Below, one piece after another: positions 1-13,257 of a DNA stretch of 64,000 nt (position 1 is the first letter of the stretch; each line of letters begins with the position of its first letter). The translations under genes and the position numbers were made by a program. The stretch is taken from NCBI GenBank assembly GCA_037577475.1, contig CM075187.1, forward strand, positions 23,528,810 through 23,592,809. The letters run 5' to 3'. The stretch is from Chaunax sp. Z400. Lineage: Eukaryota; Chordata; Actinopteri; Lophiiformes; Chaunacidae. The notes under the pieces are model-generated. The model did no database searches. It saw only the letters and a list, made by a program, of their open reading frames with translations, and was not told the origin of the DNA.

Positions 1-2939
1 GACGGCTGGCCGGCTGAAGGTGAGGTTAGCTGCGATTTGAATAAAAGATAATCCTAGTTCAACAGCACCAGACAAGTCTTGGCATAAATCAATCACTTTG
101 CTAATATAGTTAATGTTTTATGGCATTTGTTTGGTTTCAAAATGTACACATTTACAACCAGGATCTCCATCTCTGCTAAACATCGTCTTTTCTTCTGTAA
201 GTCAAACCAAAGAGTGGGGCTGAACCAATGCCGAGAGCCTTTACCAGCATGTCTTTGGCTTTTAATAATCATGCTCTGATGTTCAAGGAGATCTGAACAT
301 TAATTTAATGCAACAGGTGTCTACAGTTGTGTCATCAGCATAGCAATGGAAATAAATAGTGAGAGAAGTTGTTTTGTACCACACGACAGAAAAGACAAAT
401 CAAGACAAAGCTAAATTATGAAACAGCTGTGCAGGAGAAGACAGAATCCCAGATAAGTCTTCATCGGACAGCTCAGTCAAACCATAAACACAAAGGCAAG
501 CGGTAAAACAAACCAGGAAAGTGACAGTAAATACTGAATGTGTTGTGTCCATGTCAACTAGTGAGGCTAAATCAGAATTGGAAGCAAGATGGACATCGCC
601 ACCTAAATTATGTATAGAGGTTTACAGAAATGTTAATTACCATTTCAAGTTCAGATCAAATCCATTTACCTCTGGAGAACTCCTCAAACTACAGTTTGCC
701 TTCATATAATAGCCTGGTTGGTGTTTATGCTGCAAGCTCTTACATTCTTACAATGCACACACTCTTATTTGCATGCTGGAAACATTGACTCCTGCTACCT
801 CCCTACTCGTGTGTTTTGACCATTTGAGGGCTTCATTGACAGTAGAGGAGCGAGAGGATCAGGACCTTTGTGACCCCCTTCAGGAGCACTGGTCATGCTG
901 GTTTTTTTGGGTAGTGGTTTTACCGTCTAGTGGACAGATCGTCCTCCACCTCTCTCTGGCTCCTGGGCCAAGTCGAGACTTTGAAGGCTGGTTGTTGAGA
1001 TTCAGCAGACAGACGCCTCCTCTAGGGAGCTGACATCATTAGAGTGGAGAGCAGATCCAAGCTCCTCTTCAGCTTCAGCGATGGGAAGAGAGAGGGATTG
1101 AGGGAGGAAGAATGGAGGGCGGCTTTTTTAGCAATGCGAGGTCAAGATCGTGGCACAATTACCCTGGCAGCGCTGTGCCCTGAGAGGCCTAAGCCCCTGA
1201 CTTTTCACCCTGCCAAGGTCACCGACACTGCCCCTCAAGACAATTAGCCTCCCAATATCCTCCTGTCATTTCCACATCCACTGCTCACCTCCTCCTCCCT
1301 TCCCCTGCTCCTCCTCCTCTTCTTGCTTGGCCACGTAGTGCATATGCTGTCTTTTCCACTCTGTAGACATTGTGTTTTCTGCAACGGCAACTTCATGTGT
1401 GTGTTTGTCATGTACACTTTGCTGTTCAGTGTTTCCCCTCGAATGTTTTTCCAGCCGTGGTGCTGTTGTGTCGGTGTCCATGAGGTTGTAACACCAGCCC
1501 GTATCCACGCGAGTCAGAATAGCTTCACATGAAATGACCTAAGAATCATTATAGATAGTGTCTTAATGACATTCATCTATAGAAAATATCAAAAATGAAA
1601 TGCCACAACACACAAAATTACTCACACCATTTAGTGAAAATTAAAAGGTAACAGTGGCGTCTGCATTGAGAGAAACATTTTCTCAAGCTAAAATTCTCTC
1701 ATTGCTCCTCTCATAGCTCATGACCTCCCACTGCACCCTCTCTCTCTCTCTCTCCTGTCCTCTTTGCCTCTCTTTCTTCCTTTGCTTGCACTACCAGTCT
1801 TTTTTCTGTAACACACTTAGGCAACATGTAACCAGCATTTTATTTACGCCATTCTGTATAAGCACTTGTTCATTAGATTCCAAAAGAAACTGAAAGGTGA
1901 CTAGTTTGCATCCCTTATTAGCTTTACCAACCTCAGCTCCTCCATGGTCACCATGGTCACCATCCTCCTTTCTCTTCCTAACCAACCAGTTTAATAGACT
2001 CATCTGAAAATTGAAATATAGTTGTAACTATCAATATGTATGTGTAGCCCACAGGACAAATGTGAGTTTAGTCTAAGCTTGTACCTGACGTTCACTTACT
2101 GGACAAGTTAGTCAGGTAATATCACTAGTTATGCTGTAATTACTAACAGAGGATCTGAACACTGGACACGCAGGTAGTAATGACAAGCCGCTAATTAACA
2201 TGACTTCCTATGAATGTAGCGAACGTTTCATAGCAGCAGCAGTTGGGGAAACAACATACAACTTTTTTTGGTCTTGAGAAGCTGCAGCATTTATTAAGTG
2301 ACACATATTAACAACTTACTGCTAACCTTTTCCTCTGTCCTGCTCACATTCACAGTTTAATCGTCACTTTTCCGTGGCTCACTTGTCGCACACTGCCCTA
2401 TTCCCTAAAGGAGCTACGCTGCTCTAACGTTACCTTTTACGTAGATGGTCCTTTGAGGAGTGAGGAGAGGGTCCGGGAGGATTTGATGGACTTTAGTAGC
2501 TCATTAGTAGCTCGTTGATATTAATGATCATAAGAAATTTTAGCAGCGGCGCTCGTGATGTAGGAGCGGCGGATGGATATAGAAGAAACACTGCTGTTAT
2601 TGTGCGTTACGAGCAAAATGTGGCTCACGGCCACGTGCACACTCTCTCCAGTGCAGGCACACAAGCCCAAGCAAAGCCTGTATATGTGAAAGAGACAGAA
2701 GTGACACATCATTACTTGGGTGCTGCAAGTGGCAGTGTGTCATGGTCTATACTGGGGTCCGTCGAGCACAGGGAAAAACGCAAAAGTGAGACATGGATTT
2801 CTAAATGTGGGTCACCTTTGTTTTTCTTTATGCCCGAGACGTTATGTTGTTATGATAGCCTTTGCTGTGCTTCAGAAAAGGTTAAAAGTTAACATAATTA
2901 GTTGCCTTCTTCACCCAAAAATAAAATGAATAGGTTGTA
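1..2939. other. Intronic sequence, no gene recognised
   Basis: Part of the intron upstream of the first recognised exon at 18517. Only short unsupported open frames are present. A CT-rich patch lies near 1740-1755, and the 11-bp unit CCATGGTCACC is tandemly repeated near 1942-1965. No exon matching the preceding AUTS2-family segment (Lys-rich, ending KALRQ in recalled human AUTS2) was recognised. Confidence 0.5.
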
Positions 2940-3136
2940 GTCAACAATGTAGTGAAATTGGTTCTCTGCATTTGACCCATCCCTGAGGAGCAGTGGGGAG
3001 CCCTTATGGGGCCCAGGGAGCAAATTAGGGTTCGGTATCTTGTTCAAGGACACTTTGACATGCAGACTGTGAGAACCACCGACCTTCTGACGAGTGGACG
3101 GCCACTTTTATCACCTAAGCCACAGCCGCCCCACAT
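2940..3136. repeat. Teleost dispersed repeat fragment
   Basis: The stretch resembles a dispersed repeat common in fish genomes. Recognisable landmarks are GCATTTGACCCATCCC, AGGAGCAGTGGGGAGCC, GCCCAGGGAGCAA, TTGTTCAAGGACACTTTGACATG, ACCGACCTTCTGACGAG and a terminal GAGCC-like AAGCCACAGCCGCCCC. The order and spacing match the family as I remember it. I cannot assign a class name with certainty. Confidence 0.6.
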
Positions 3137-3686
3137 TACCCATCCAAGCTGAGAAAATACCACAAATATCCATTGTAGCTATTGCTAAATAATCTCTCTG
3201 GAACAAATTTCTCCACGAACCATGCAACACATTGTTTTTACAACAACAACGTGCAAGTAATGGCATAAAAAAAGAAATTTAATCTCTTAATTTAATTCTA
3301 ATCATTCAGGAATGACAGCACATGGTATGATTTAACTGCAACAGTGATTGGCATAACTCATTGTCCCACTCATGTGCGATTAAGCCTCCATTTAATTAAG
3401 TCATGTGAACTTTATTCCCTTCTAGGAGACACAGATGTACAGTTTGACTGTTTATCTCACTCAACTATTCCATGTGTTGCCAGTCATGAGGGGATACAGG
3501 AGGCGGCTCGACGCGAGGGGCCTTGCCAATTAGAATGCACAGTGAATCCGCCAGTAAGCTTATTAAATCACTATTATCCTTATTAACACAATGGACATGA
3601 TCCTCTTCCACCAACAGCATCCTCATTTTATGTAGTGTACATCGCGACAAGCAGCGCCTGTCAGATCATCTAATGCTGGGAAAATG

Positions 3687-3688
<2 letters not shown>
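3137..3688. other. Intronic spacer, nothing recognised
   Basis: Unique-looking A/T-rich intronic sequence between the dispersed repeat and a CA microsatellite. No splice-flanked open segment was found. Confidence 0.4.

Positions 3689-3739
<51 letters not shown>
3689..3739. repeat. (CA)n microsatellite
   Basis: About 25 uninterrupted CA units. Confidence 0.97.
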
Positions 3740-3744
<5 letters not shown>

Positions 3745-6700
3745 GATAGCAAGACTCAAATCCCAGCACATGACAGCATTTTGAAGGATCATATAGATGC
3801 AAATGCAGCCATGTAATTGCACAAGCAGTAGATCTGTGCTCTCAGGGCTGGATGCTGTCATGTCGACGGCTGATCCCATCTGCTTTTCATCGTTTCTTTT
3901 TTTTTTTTTTCCCCAAAACCTGATTTCCATACCGACCCAAAGCTTTAGAATCCTCTCATCCTTTCTTCGCCGCCTCCTCCTCCTCCTCCTCCTCTTTTTC
4001 CTTCATCAACCTGTCTCTTCCGGTGCAAGCAGGAGTGATGGAAATAACAGCAAAAAAGGCACATGTCATAGCCAAACCCCCAAATGTCGGGCAGGAGGTC
4101 TCCTGCGTAATGTTTCCTCTTCTTCCCTTCTCTCCCCCATCTCCTCTCTTCTTATGAAGGTTCCAATTATCCCAGCCTCACGTCTTACATATCTGACATG
4201 TACAAATCCTGTACTGTCCTTTCCTTTTTCCTGAATTTTCCCTCTCTGTCCTCCCTGTGCCTCTCCTGACCTCTCATTATTCTCAGCAGCCATCATATTT
4301 TTTTTCCTGTCAGGTGCGTGAGCTGCATGCGGTCTGCATCTGGGCTTATGGGGATTTAAAACATTCCTTATGCAGGCCTGCATATGGAGATAGATAAAAG
4401 CCAGTGTGACGGCTGTGTGATGTGCTACCAATCTACCAATTTGCTGCAAGTCAAAAGAGCAATGATCCCTTTGCTTGGAAAAAAAAAGAACTTGGCTAGA
4501 AGGGATTGTGAGGAGGAGGAGAACCGTGCCAAGACTTTTCCTTCCATGCTCATTACTATAATTTGGATGATTGTTACGTTGGGCTTGCACATGTAAAGCA
4601 CCTGATTTTCCTTTTATATAGTAGTCATATACGCTTTTTACATTGTATTCCAAAACTGAGGAATGCATCTGACAAAAATGATCACAAAGATGACAGATGA
4701 CGTATCTTGACATCTGATTGTTTTCACCCTGGTGTTTTTTACCTTCATTTTGCAAATATAAAACAGGCGTCAAGCAACATACATTATAAAAAAAAAAAAA
4801 TCAACATAATTGTGAAAATGAAAGAAGTTTTCCCAAAAGTTTAACATCCTGCAGTTTGCAGCTGCTTGTAATGAGTATTACCTGGTATGCAGAGAGGATA
4901 TTTAATGCTATTTAGGTTATTTATCTCTACCAGCTGTAAGCCTGGAGGGGATCATGCATTCGGTCATTTGTTTGTGAATGTGTACAAGTGCATCTGTGCA
5001 TCTGAATGTGCCTGCAGCTACTGTCTCATACTACTGCAGCCGTAAGCCTAATGTATTTTTTGTGCATATTTATGACTGTATGCTCAAGGACCTCTTCCTC
5101 TGCAGTAATTCAGTTTTTTGGAAAACCTGTTTTATGCTCAAAATCACTTTGTTTTATATTGACTGCTGCTTCTGTTTCTGGGACAACATAGAAAGGAATT
5201 TCCGGCAGATGTCAAGGATAAAGATCAGGCTTACCTGGTGTGTTGTTGGCTACATTCTGGCTCAAAAACTGACATCAGATGCGGTTTGCTCTCATCTTGA
5301 ACCAGAACATCTGTAGATCAATTGCATACCCAATATGTTATGGTCCTCTAACGTTAGCCTAAAGATAGGAGATGAATAAATTTGTTTTTTATTATCTTCA
5401 CTGCCGTCTTGACTATAAGCCTGGAAAAGGTCAGCGCTCCACTGAGTGCAGTCTTAAACTTCGGGATTTATTCCAGATGCAATCATATTGACCTCAAAAC
5501 TACCATTATGCTGCAAAACAGAAAGTTTAACTCCAGAGAACAACAAAAAAGATCTTTCAGAAGATGTTTTTCACAGGAGATATTTTGAATTTTTATATAA
5601 GGAAGCACAGGTGGAATTGATAACATTAATAAGGTTTGGGTCCATTAAATTTCACAGTAAGCCATTCCTGTAAGCCAGCATGCTCAAAACCAGGGCCCAG
5701 GAACTGAAACACAGAAACAGAATACAGTCATTATTGATGTTATCACCTGTACTTTTTCTGCCTAAATGACACGCTTGGAAAAGATTTATTGTCTGAGTTT
5801 TATGTTCTTGCTTTGTAACTTATCTAACGCAACAAAATAAATGTCAGTGTTTCAATTTTCTGAGTGTTGTTGAACAAAATTTGTAGCTTTTGTTTAATGG
5901 CGCATTCCTTAAACTTTGTGTCATACGATGTAAGCCAGGCTTTTAGAGTTTCTACATTGGAAGAAGTCAGCATAACCTCAACACCACTGCCTTTATTAAG
6001 GTCAGACAGAAAGGGAAGTTCTTGACATTGAATATTTGGTTACATATGTTCACATGTTAGCGCTTATGCTAGTCAAAATCCTACAAGCAGCACCTCAACA
6101 TTCAATAGCCAATAGCTGCTATCTCTAGCTCTAGGCATTTTTATTCCCCTGACATAAAAAGACGGGGTTTAGTCATCAGTGTGTCCATCCGTCTGTAATC
6201 ATCTTTTGTTTCTCAGCATTTACACATTGTTAGATTCCTGAACGCGCACACAGATAAATAGTTACGGGTATGCCAGTACATATGCACACACTTCAACTCC
6301 CCTACCTCTCCCTTCCTTTCTTCATCCAACACATAACACTTCCTCCGAAATGTTCTGGCCGTGTGTGCTGTGCAGGCATGAGATAACGTCCCAGAAGTTT
6401 TTCAAGGGCAGGACGGGAGCTCAGACATCAGAGGGAAGCCGCGTCGAGCTGAAGCTGATTCATTACATGTGTTGCGTCTGCCTCCCACTAAAATGCCCCG
6501 AGCACTCCGGCGCTGTCTCTTGCTCACTCTCTGACTGCAAACTACCTCCAGACTCCTTGCCTTAACCTCATCTCTCGCTCGAAAAAAAAAAAACCTCCCT
6601 GCTTGGGTCTCTTTCTTTGAAACGCTCCCTCTCCTCTGACGACATGCCCTCAGCTCCTTACTCACAGATTATCAATATGAGCATATATGAATATTTTAGG

Positions 6701-9700
6701 ATCGACACTGGCCATAAATTCAGACCTGTACCTATTTGGAATATTTTCCCATCCTATGTCATTGAAGCCTAAATTTTCACACATTCAATGTATCATCTTT
6801 TTTTCCCCCTGTTGCTAGCATGGAAAACAAGATAGCATCATTAAACCGTTACAGTGTTAATGGTTTCATAGTGAGCTAAGTGTAACCTTTGCACACTGCA
6901 TGCACTGATCTCTTAAAATGGTTTTTGTGTTGATCGAGTTTTTGCAGTTTGCTTTGTTTTTTATGAGCTCTCCTGGCTCGTGTCGCTCATGCTAACTGGA
7001 TCCTGATGGATATATTTTGATGTGGCCAGTATTTTTGGGCCAGTTTTATTTCATCACAGATATATTGGTGTCAGCATACATGTAGACTTCTAAGTAAAAG
7101 GAATTTCATTAAAGACGTGTCAAAGAAAAGAAACATTGCAAAGATAACAAACAACAATTTTTCCATTACGTACTTTTTTCCACCAGAGAGCATTCACATT
7201 TGTTTATTTTTGCAAATGTAAAACTGACAAGTAGAAATCTTGGTCATAATTCTTTAATAACCAAGAATAAAAGGGATCCTTACAAGATGTATTCATATGA
7301 ATATCAGCCATAATACTGTTTCGTTATCTGATTTGTTGTCTTAATTTAACCAACAAATAGAAAACATATTTATCAGCCTAATCAATTTCAGTTTCCAGGG
7401 ACTATCTATAATAACATATCACTGGCATTTATTATAAATAGGCCCTGCTTCTGTAGGTCAAGGTGTAAAATGCATCATTTCCAGTTCGAATGTCTCCGAC
7501 AATGGCAGATTTCAAAGCCTTCATAAACTGGCACAGTTCCGCCATTTATTGGTCAGGCAGACCGCATTAAGAGTCCTCTTGCCAAGATGGCAACTAGTGT
7601 GGATCAAAATAAACCAAAAATTGATAATAAAATGGTACAAGGTTTATAATCCATTGTAATGCTAATGCTAACCAGCAATGATCCAAACAACTAATTTCCT
7701 TGACTTTTAAATGGGAATTTTAACTTGCAGGGATCTTTTTCTGAATATTCACGTCCTTCTTAAATTCAGCTTTTTCCAGTAGTTGCATACAGCACTATAC
7801 CCAAGTGTTTTATATCAAAAATATCCAGCAAAATCTCTGCTTTTGAAGATGTGGCTCCTAAAGTCACGTGTAAAAACATTATTTGGTCCAAATCCTGAAA
7901 ATTCTCATTATTCTTATAAAAACATACTTTTACTCCAAAAATAGTTTAACAGTTCATTCATTTTAATGAAATTGATTTCATAATGGAAATACACCTACGT
8001 GTCCATAGACCTCAGAGACTGTTGTAAAAGTAACAAAACACTACAACTTATTGAAAACAGTCAAAATTGAGCACAATTTGATTCTTAAGATTAACTATTG
8101 TCAGAAAGAAATCTTGCATGATGTAATATTTATTGCAGCAGTTAACAGTTAAGGTGTGGTTGGTTGTTGCATCAATGTTGTATACTGCTCAGTACTATTG
8201 ATTATTGAGCATACTAATTAGGAAACACTACACAATTTTACATCAGACATTCCATTAGGGGGCCATTCACCTGACTGAAGAACACAGTCTAAAGTTAGAC
8301 TGATTGGAAGTTTCAGACTCTTCTTCGTCTAGCATTTCTTTAATCACTTGCTCATTTCCTTTATGCCACAATCTTATCTACAGTGTTTTAATTATGTTGT
8401 GGTGAATGATAACTAATTTTAAGGTGTGTGTTTGGTGGACTTGTTAAAAGGGGCCCTTTTGCAGCACGTGTGTCAGTTTCAGCTGATAATGATTTCAGAT
8501 AGCGTTAGAGGAAATTAAATATTTCTCACAGTGTGTGCGAGGGTGACAAAGTTATCAAGTGAAGCCGCAGGAGAGGGTGCGAAAGTTGCACTTTCAAAAT
8601 TGTAATTTTTTCAACTGCTAATAAGATCATTTTCGAGTGTTAAAAAATAATTAAGGGTGTTACAGCATTTGAGCAGCTGCAGTCTTTTCTACTTAGATCG
8701 CTGGTACACAATGGTCAATGGTGAAAGTAAGTGCAGGTGAAAAGTGTGTCAATTATAAAAGCCAAAGTTACATGTAAAGAAAAACATTCTTTTTTTCCTT
8801 GTTTATTATTCATCACAATGTATAATTAGTGTTTAATAATTACACAGTGAATTACACACTTCATTTATAATAACATAATACACATAATAATAGTATTTAT
8901 GTGTTATTAGGCCCACATCTGACTATAAATTACAGCGAGCAGTGTTTTTCCTGATATTAAGCCAATAGTGAGTTTAAGTTGTGAAAATCGCTGTGTGTAG
9001 TCAGACATTATGTCATTTCGAAATCTGTCTGGACTGCTGATCTGTCTCACCAGCAGACTCTTATCAGCTGATAAGAGTGTTTATGCCAGTGTTATCTCTG
9101 TCCATTCAAGGGTTATAGAGTTGAGAGTCATAACTGATAAATCCTTTCCACGAGAAACTGTTGCAGAATCTATGATTGATTGCTGCAAGCCCACACCTAA
9201 GGTCACTGTTTTTGGCAGTGCGTGGCGCTGCGTTCTGGATGCAGGTTTTATCTGACACTTTTAGGTATCTTGGCACAATCGAAAGTATTTGTACTCATGA
9301 AAAGAAGGTATGGTTGAGTTTTAATGCCTTAGTCAGGTTGTGCTAGTTTTCTGAAAGTCTCCATTTATTTGGTGGAAGTATGTGTCCCATCTTTGCAATT
9401 GCTTGTCACCTGATTCAATAAAAGTCATCATTACAGCTATAAAAGTAGCAGTAATGACAGGGAGCAGCACATAGCGGTCACTCAATTGGGCCTTAATGTG
9501 TGAAGCAACAGCATTTATTCTGCAACAGCAGTTATCATTATTGTTTGTCTGTGGCACTCCTTTCAGTGAGAGACATGAATATGGAGGTCAGGACGTTGTG
9601 TGTTATCAACATTAATACTGAAAAGAATGTTGGTTGTTGTCTATGCAAGAAAGAGGTAAATATGTATGCAATGTGACATTTTTCTTCTTTTAAGGTTAAT

Positions 9701-10132
9701 ATTCAATCTCAGTACATGTATGTATGTATATATTTATATACATATGTTGTTGTGTTTTCTTGTGAAAGGTCTGTTGAAATAATTAGATCATTGAGAGATA
9801 CAGCAGAACATTCTTATTTTTGCAGCCGGGACACACAGGCTTGCATGAACAACGCATGTGTATCGTGGAAGCTCTTGATTTTCATTTCAATGCCCTTGTT
9901 AATAAGTTATAGCAGCCACTCAGTGCACATCAGCAGTGTTTCTCACGTGAGGATGTAGTGGCGCCTCATCTATTTTCCATTGTTGTGTGGATTTTGAGCA
10001 AAAATAAACATGAAAAGGATCTGTGGATCGGCATACCAACATCATACCTGTGAGTTCCTGCAGTTTCAATGTCTGTACTGTATCTGTAGAATAAACATGA
10101 AATGAAAAAATGTATTTTTTTTTCCAGTGTGC

Positions 10133-10133
<1 letters not shown>
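3740..10133. other. Intronic sequence, no gene recognised
   Basis: Long A/T-rich stretch with no convincing exon. It contains a poly-T run near 3899-3911, a CTC trinucleotide patch near 3974-3993, and poly-A at 4787-4800 and 6580-6592. The 235-codon minus open frame at 4066-4773 lacks any recognisable domain, and its composition follows simple A/G-rich tracts. Confidence 0.45.

Positions 10134-10199
<66 letters not shown>
10134..10199. repeat. (TC)n microsatellite
   Basis: About 33 CT units, preceded by a T-run and CCAGTGTG. On the minus strand it reads as (GA)n and creates a spurious Arg-Glu repeat frame. Confidence 0.97.
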
Positions 10200-10202
<3 letters not shown>

Positions 10203-11705
10203 AAAGAAGGTAAAGGAAAATCATGTCATGATCATTATTGATAAGTATCAAAGACAAACTCTATGTAGATAGATAGGAGTCAAGTGACAAAGCCCCCCAA
10301 CACTGCTCACACAGCCTGTGTGGCCCGACCATTACCCTCCTAAAGGTTTTGCTTACCACTAAGTGCAAGTGAGGCATTGCCAGCGGCATGCACCACAACC
10401 TGAAGTTGTTTCAGTGCCGCTTTGCATGAGCCCTCTGCTTTGAAAGTCAAAGGGAACTTGCAAATAATCAAGGTGAGTTAGAAAAAAAAATGAAAGTACA
10501 TCTTCCAAAGTGAACACCATTAGAAGTCTTCTTTTTATCATTAGTAAACTTTTGCAAAATGCTCTCAAAGCTAATAGTGCACACAGAAATCCAAGCTGTG
10601 CATTTCTTGCAGGGCAACAAGAGAGGAGTTGGGTCTGCATAATATTGGCTTCAGCAATGCTGAGCAACAGCTTTGCTCCCTTGCTTTCCTTCCAATAACG
10701 TCATTAGCATTTTGACATTATCGGCCTAATTGCTGTCGGTAGCTCTGAGAAATGCTTGCCTAGGAGTGGGAGTCAAGGGAAAGAGGATGGGGGTGTTCTC
10801 CTCTAAGGCCTTGTGCTTATCAGTGCAGGACAGATACTGTTCCTATAGTTCTGGCTGACAGGTGAGGTATGTGTGTGTCTGTTGGTTGTGATTGTCCGTG
10901 TACCCCTGGGACAGGTGCTGAGGGATGGGTTCGTATTTGGGAGCAGGTGCACCTCCCCTGCCCCCCATTTCTTTTCTTCCGCCTTGTTCTCTCACTCCCC
11001 CAGGAGGCATATGGTGAGAGTGATTGAAGAGACCTGGGGTCCCACAGGGAGTGCTCCTCTCCCCAGTTCATCTGTTCCAGACCGGGCCCTGTGGGACACT
11101 CAGACTCTCCTGAGGGCCCCGTTGGCTGAGAATCAGGCCAAGTAAGCGGCTTCGCTTTCAGGTCGACTGCTTTGTTGCAGGGTTGGGCGGTCGCAATGGC
11201 CACCCCAGTTAGCAAGAGAGCAAAATTGTACACTGCAATTGTACACATGCTGAATAGCTAATAGGTCATGCCCTCTAATTTGTTTGCTCCGTATCTCATT
11301 TGTACGCAACTGTTGCTTTTTTTTGGTATGGAAATGCAATCGCTCTCTCCGATTTTACAGGCTCGTGTTTGTGAACCAGTTTACGAATGTGATGTAGTCT
11401 GAGTGCACTAGGAGAGAGAGTCATGGGGGTATTTTAGGCCTTGTATAATATGTGCACCTCTTTTATGTGGTCATTTATTATAAGGTGAGCTCTATGAATA
11501 ATGTATGATTAAAAGGCATAATGGATACACTGGGACTCGTCAAAATAAAAGCAAAAATCCATTTGCTCTCCCTCTAGTAAATTCACTTGCTTGTCCTTGG
11601 GCTAATTTCCAACTTGGGACTTGGTGGGGGAGTGAGTGCGTATCTTGATGGTGATTTCGAGGGAAGGATGTGTTAGTTGTGCGGTTAGGAGAGAGAGTGA
11701 GAACA
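10200..11705. other. Intronic sequence, no gene recognised
   Basis: No splice-supported coding segment. The region around 10680-11150 is more G/C-rich, which explains overlapping open frames on both strands, none with a recognisable domain. Confidence 0.4.
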
Positions 11706-11733
11706 GGGAGGAGGAGGAGGAGGAGGAGGAGGA
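11706..11733. repeat. (GGA)n trinucleotide repeat
   Basis: About nine GGA units, polypurine on the + strand. Confidence 0.9.
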
Positions 11734-12346
11734 AATAAGACATGGATGAGGAACAAAGCCAGGAACATCTTTCTCTTGATGCCTCCCTCCTTCATCTCAC
11801 TCTATCCCTGAGTCTCTCTTTCTCTCCCTCCCTCTCTCACGTCTGTGTCTCTCACCATCTTGGAGAGCCTTCCCCCTGCCTCAGAGCAGCTGCCACTTCT
11901 GAGTCTGAAGAAAATGAAGGCAGATGAATCAATTTGGCCTGTGGCCCTAAAGTGCACTTGTCTGCCCCCCAGGCTGGGTAGAGGGGGGGGGGGGATAATG
12001 AGCCGATAGATTGAGCTGGTGCCGGAGCACGGCACTGAGCGTCGAGATGCCTTCGCCCACTGCACAACCGGTCGCCGCTCACATACACACATACATACTT
12101 ACACAATCTCCTGATGCCTCCCTGAGTAGCGGTAGCAGTCTGTCACTGGGTTAATGGGGGTGAGAGTCCTCTGTGCAGGACACTTTTCAGAGCAAATTAG
12201 AGGAAGGATCTGTATCTGTCTTTTTCAGCGCCCCCTTCTCTGTATTGCCCCGCGTCTTCTTCGTGCCTTGTGCTTGGGAGGCCTGAGATCAGATTGGAGC
12301 ATGGTAGTGCAGCGCAGCATCACGGCAGCAGAAAGGAACGTGTTGT
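11734..12346. other. Intronic sequence with poly-G tract
   Basis: CT-rich tract near 11800-11840 and a 12-base G run at 11983-11994. No gene recognised. Confidence 0.4.
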
Positions 12347-12810
12347 GGGGGGGGGGGGGGGGGGGTTGAAGGTCCAAGATCCTTGAGTAATGAGGATTGA
12401 CACTGGGACAAGGCTGAGGCCCAGCCTCCCTGAACGCTGTTGACAGGTGACAGGAGGCTGGGGAAAGAGTAAGCACAGTGAGAGGAGCTGGAGCAACGAG
12501 AGGAAAAAGCGAGGTCAGGACTAACAGCTTCTCTTATTCAAGGTGGAAAAAGTGCAGCCATCCGATGCCCCATAACACCCCCTGCAACGTGAAGGAGGGA
12601 GGATCAAAGTAGCAGGACAACAAAGCATCACCCGCCAGCCTCGAGCCAGCTCCCCCGCTGACAGCCTACAGATTGATTGACACTGCTAGGAGGAAGAGGA
12701 AGAGTGAAAGGAAACAGAAAGTTAGCCTTGCATGAACTGATGTGAACCACCGCTGTCTCCGTCGATGCCTTGGCTAACCCTTTTGTTAGACATGGGGGGG
12801 GGGGGGGGGG
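12347..12810. repeat. Tandem duplication, copy 1 with leading poly-G
   Basis: A run of 19 G at 12347-12365 is followed by a 445-bp unit (12366-12810) that starts TTGAAGGTCCAAGATCC and ends in ACATG plus 17 G. The same unit restarts at 12811. By eye the two copies are identical apart from the length of the closing G run. Confidence 0.95.
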
Positions 12811-13257
12811 TTGAAGGTCCAAGATCCTTGAGTAATGAGGATTGACACTGGGACAAGGCTGAGGCCCAGCCTCCCTGAACGCTGTTGACAGGTGACAGGA
12901 GGCTGGGGAAAGAGTAAGCACAGTGAGAGGAGCTGGAGCAACGAGAGGAAAAAGCGAGGTCAGGACTAACAGCTTCTCTTATTCAAGGTGGAAAAAGTGC
13001 AGCCATCCGATGCCCCATAACACCCCCTGCAACGTGAAGGAGGGAGGATCAAAGTAGCAGGACAACAAAGCATCACCCGCCAGCCTCGAGCCAGCTCCCC
13101 CGCTGACAGCCTACAGATTGATTGACACTGCTAGGAGGAAGAGGAAGAGTGAAAGGAAACAGAAAGTTAGCCTTGCATGAACTGATGTGAACCACCGCTG
13201 TCTCCGTCGATGCCTTGGCTAACCCTTTTGTTAGACATGGGGGGGGGGGGGGGGGGG
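12811..13257. repeat. Tandem duplication, copy 2 with closing poly-G
   Basis: Second copy of the 445-bp unit, ending in a run of 19 G at 13239-13257 before unique sequence CTCTGTGACTTCACC. It has no protein-coding signature; the open frames it shares with copy 1 simply reflect the duplication. Confidence 0.95.

Noticed and set aside
4066..4773. 235-codon open frame on the minus strand
   Set aside because: No domain, no splice support, composition driven by A/G-rich tracts (RREEMGERREEEE); chance frame.
10066..10257. Arg-Glu repeat protein on the minus strand
   Set aside because: Product of the (TC)n microsatellite.
12225..12921. Two related minus-strand frames starting MLTLSPASCHLSTAF
   Set aside because: They are identical because of the 445-bp tandem duplication; no gene evidence.
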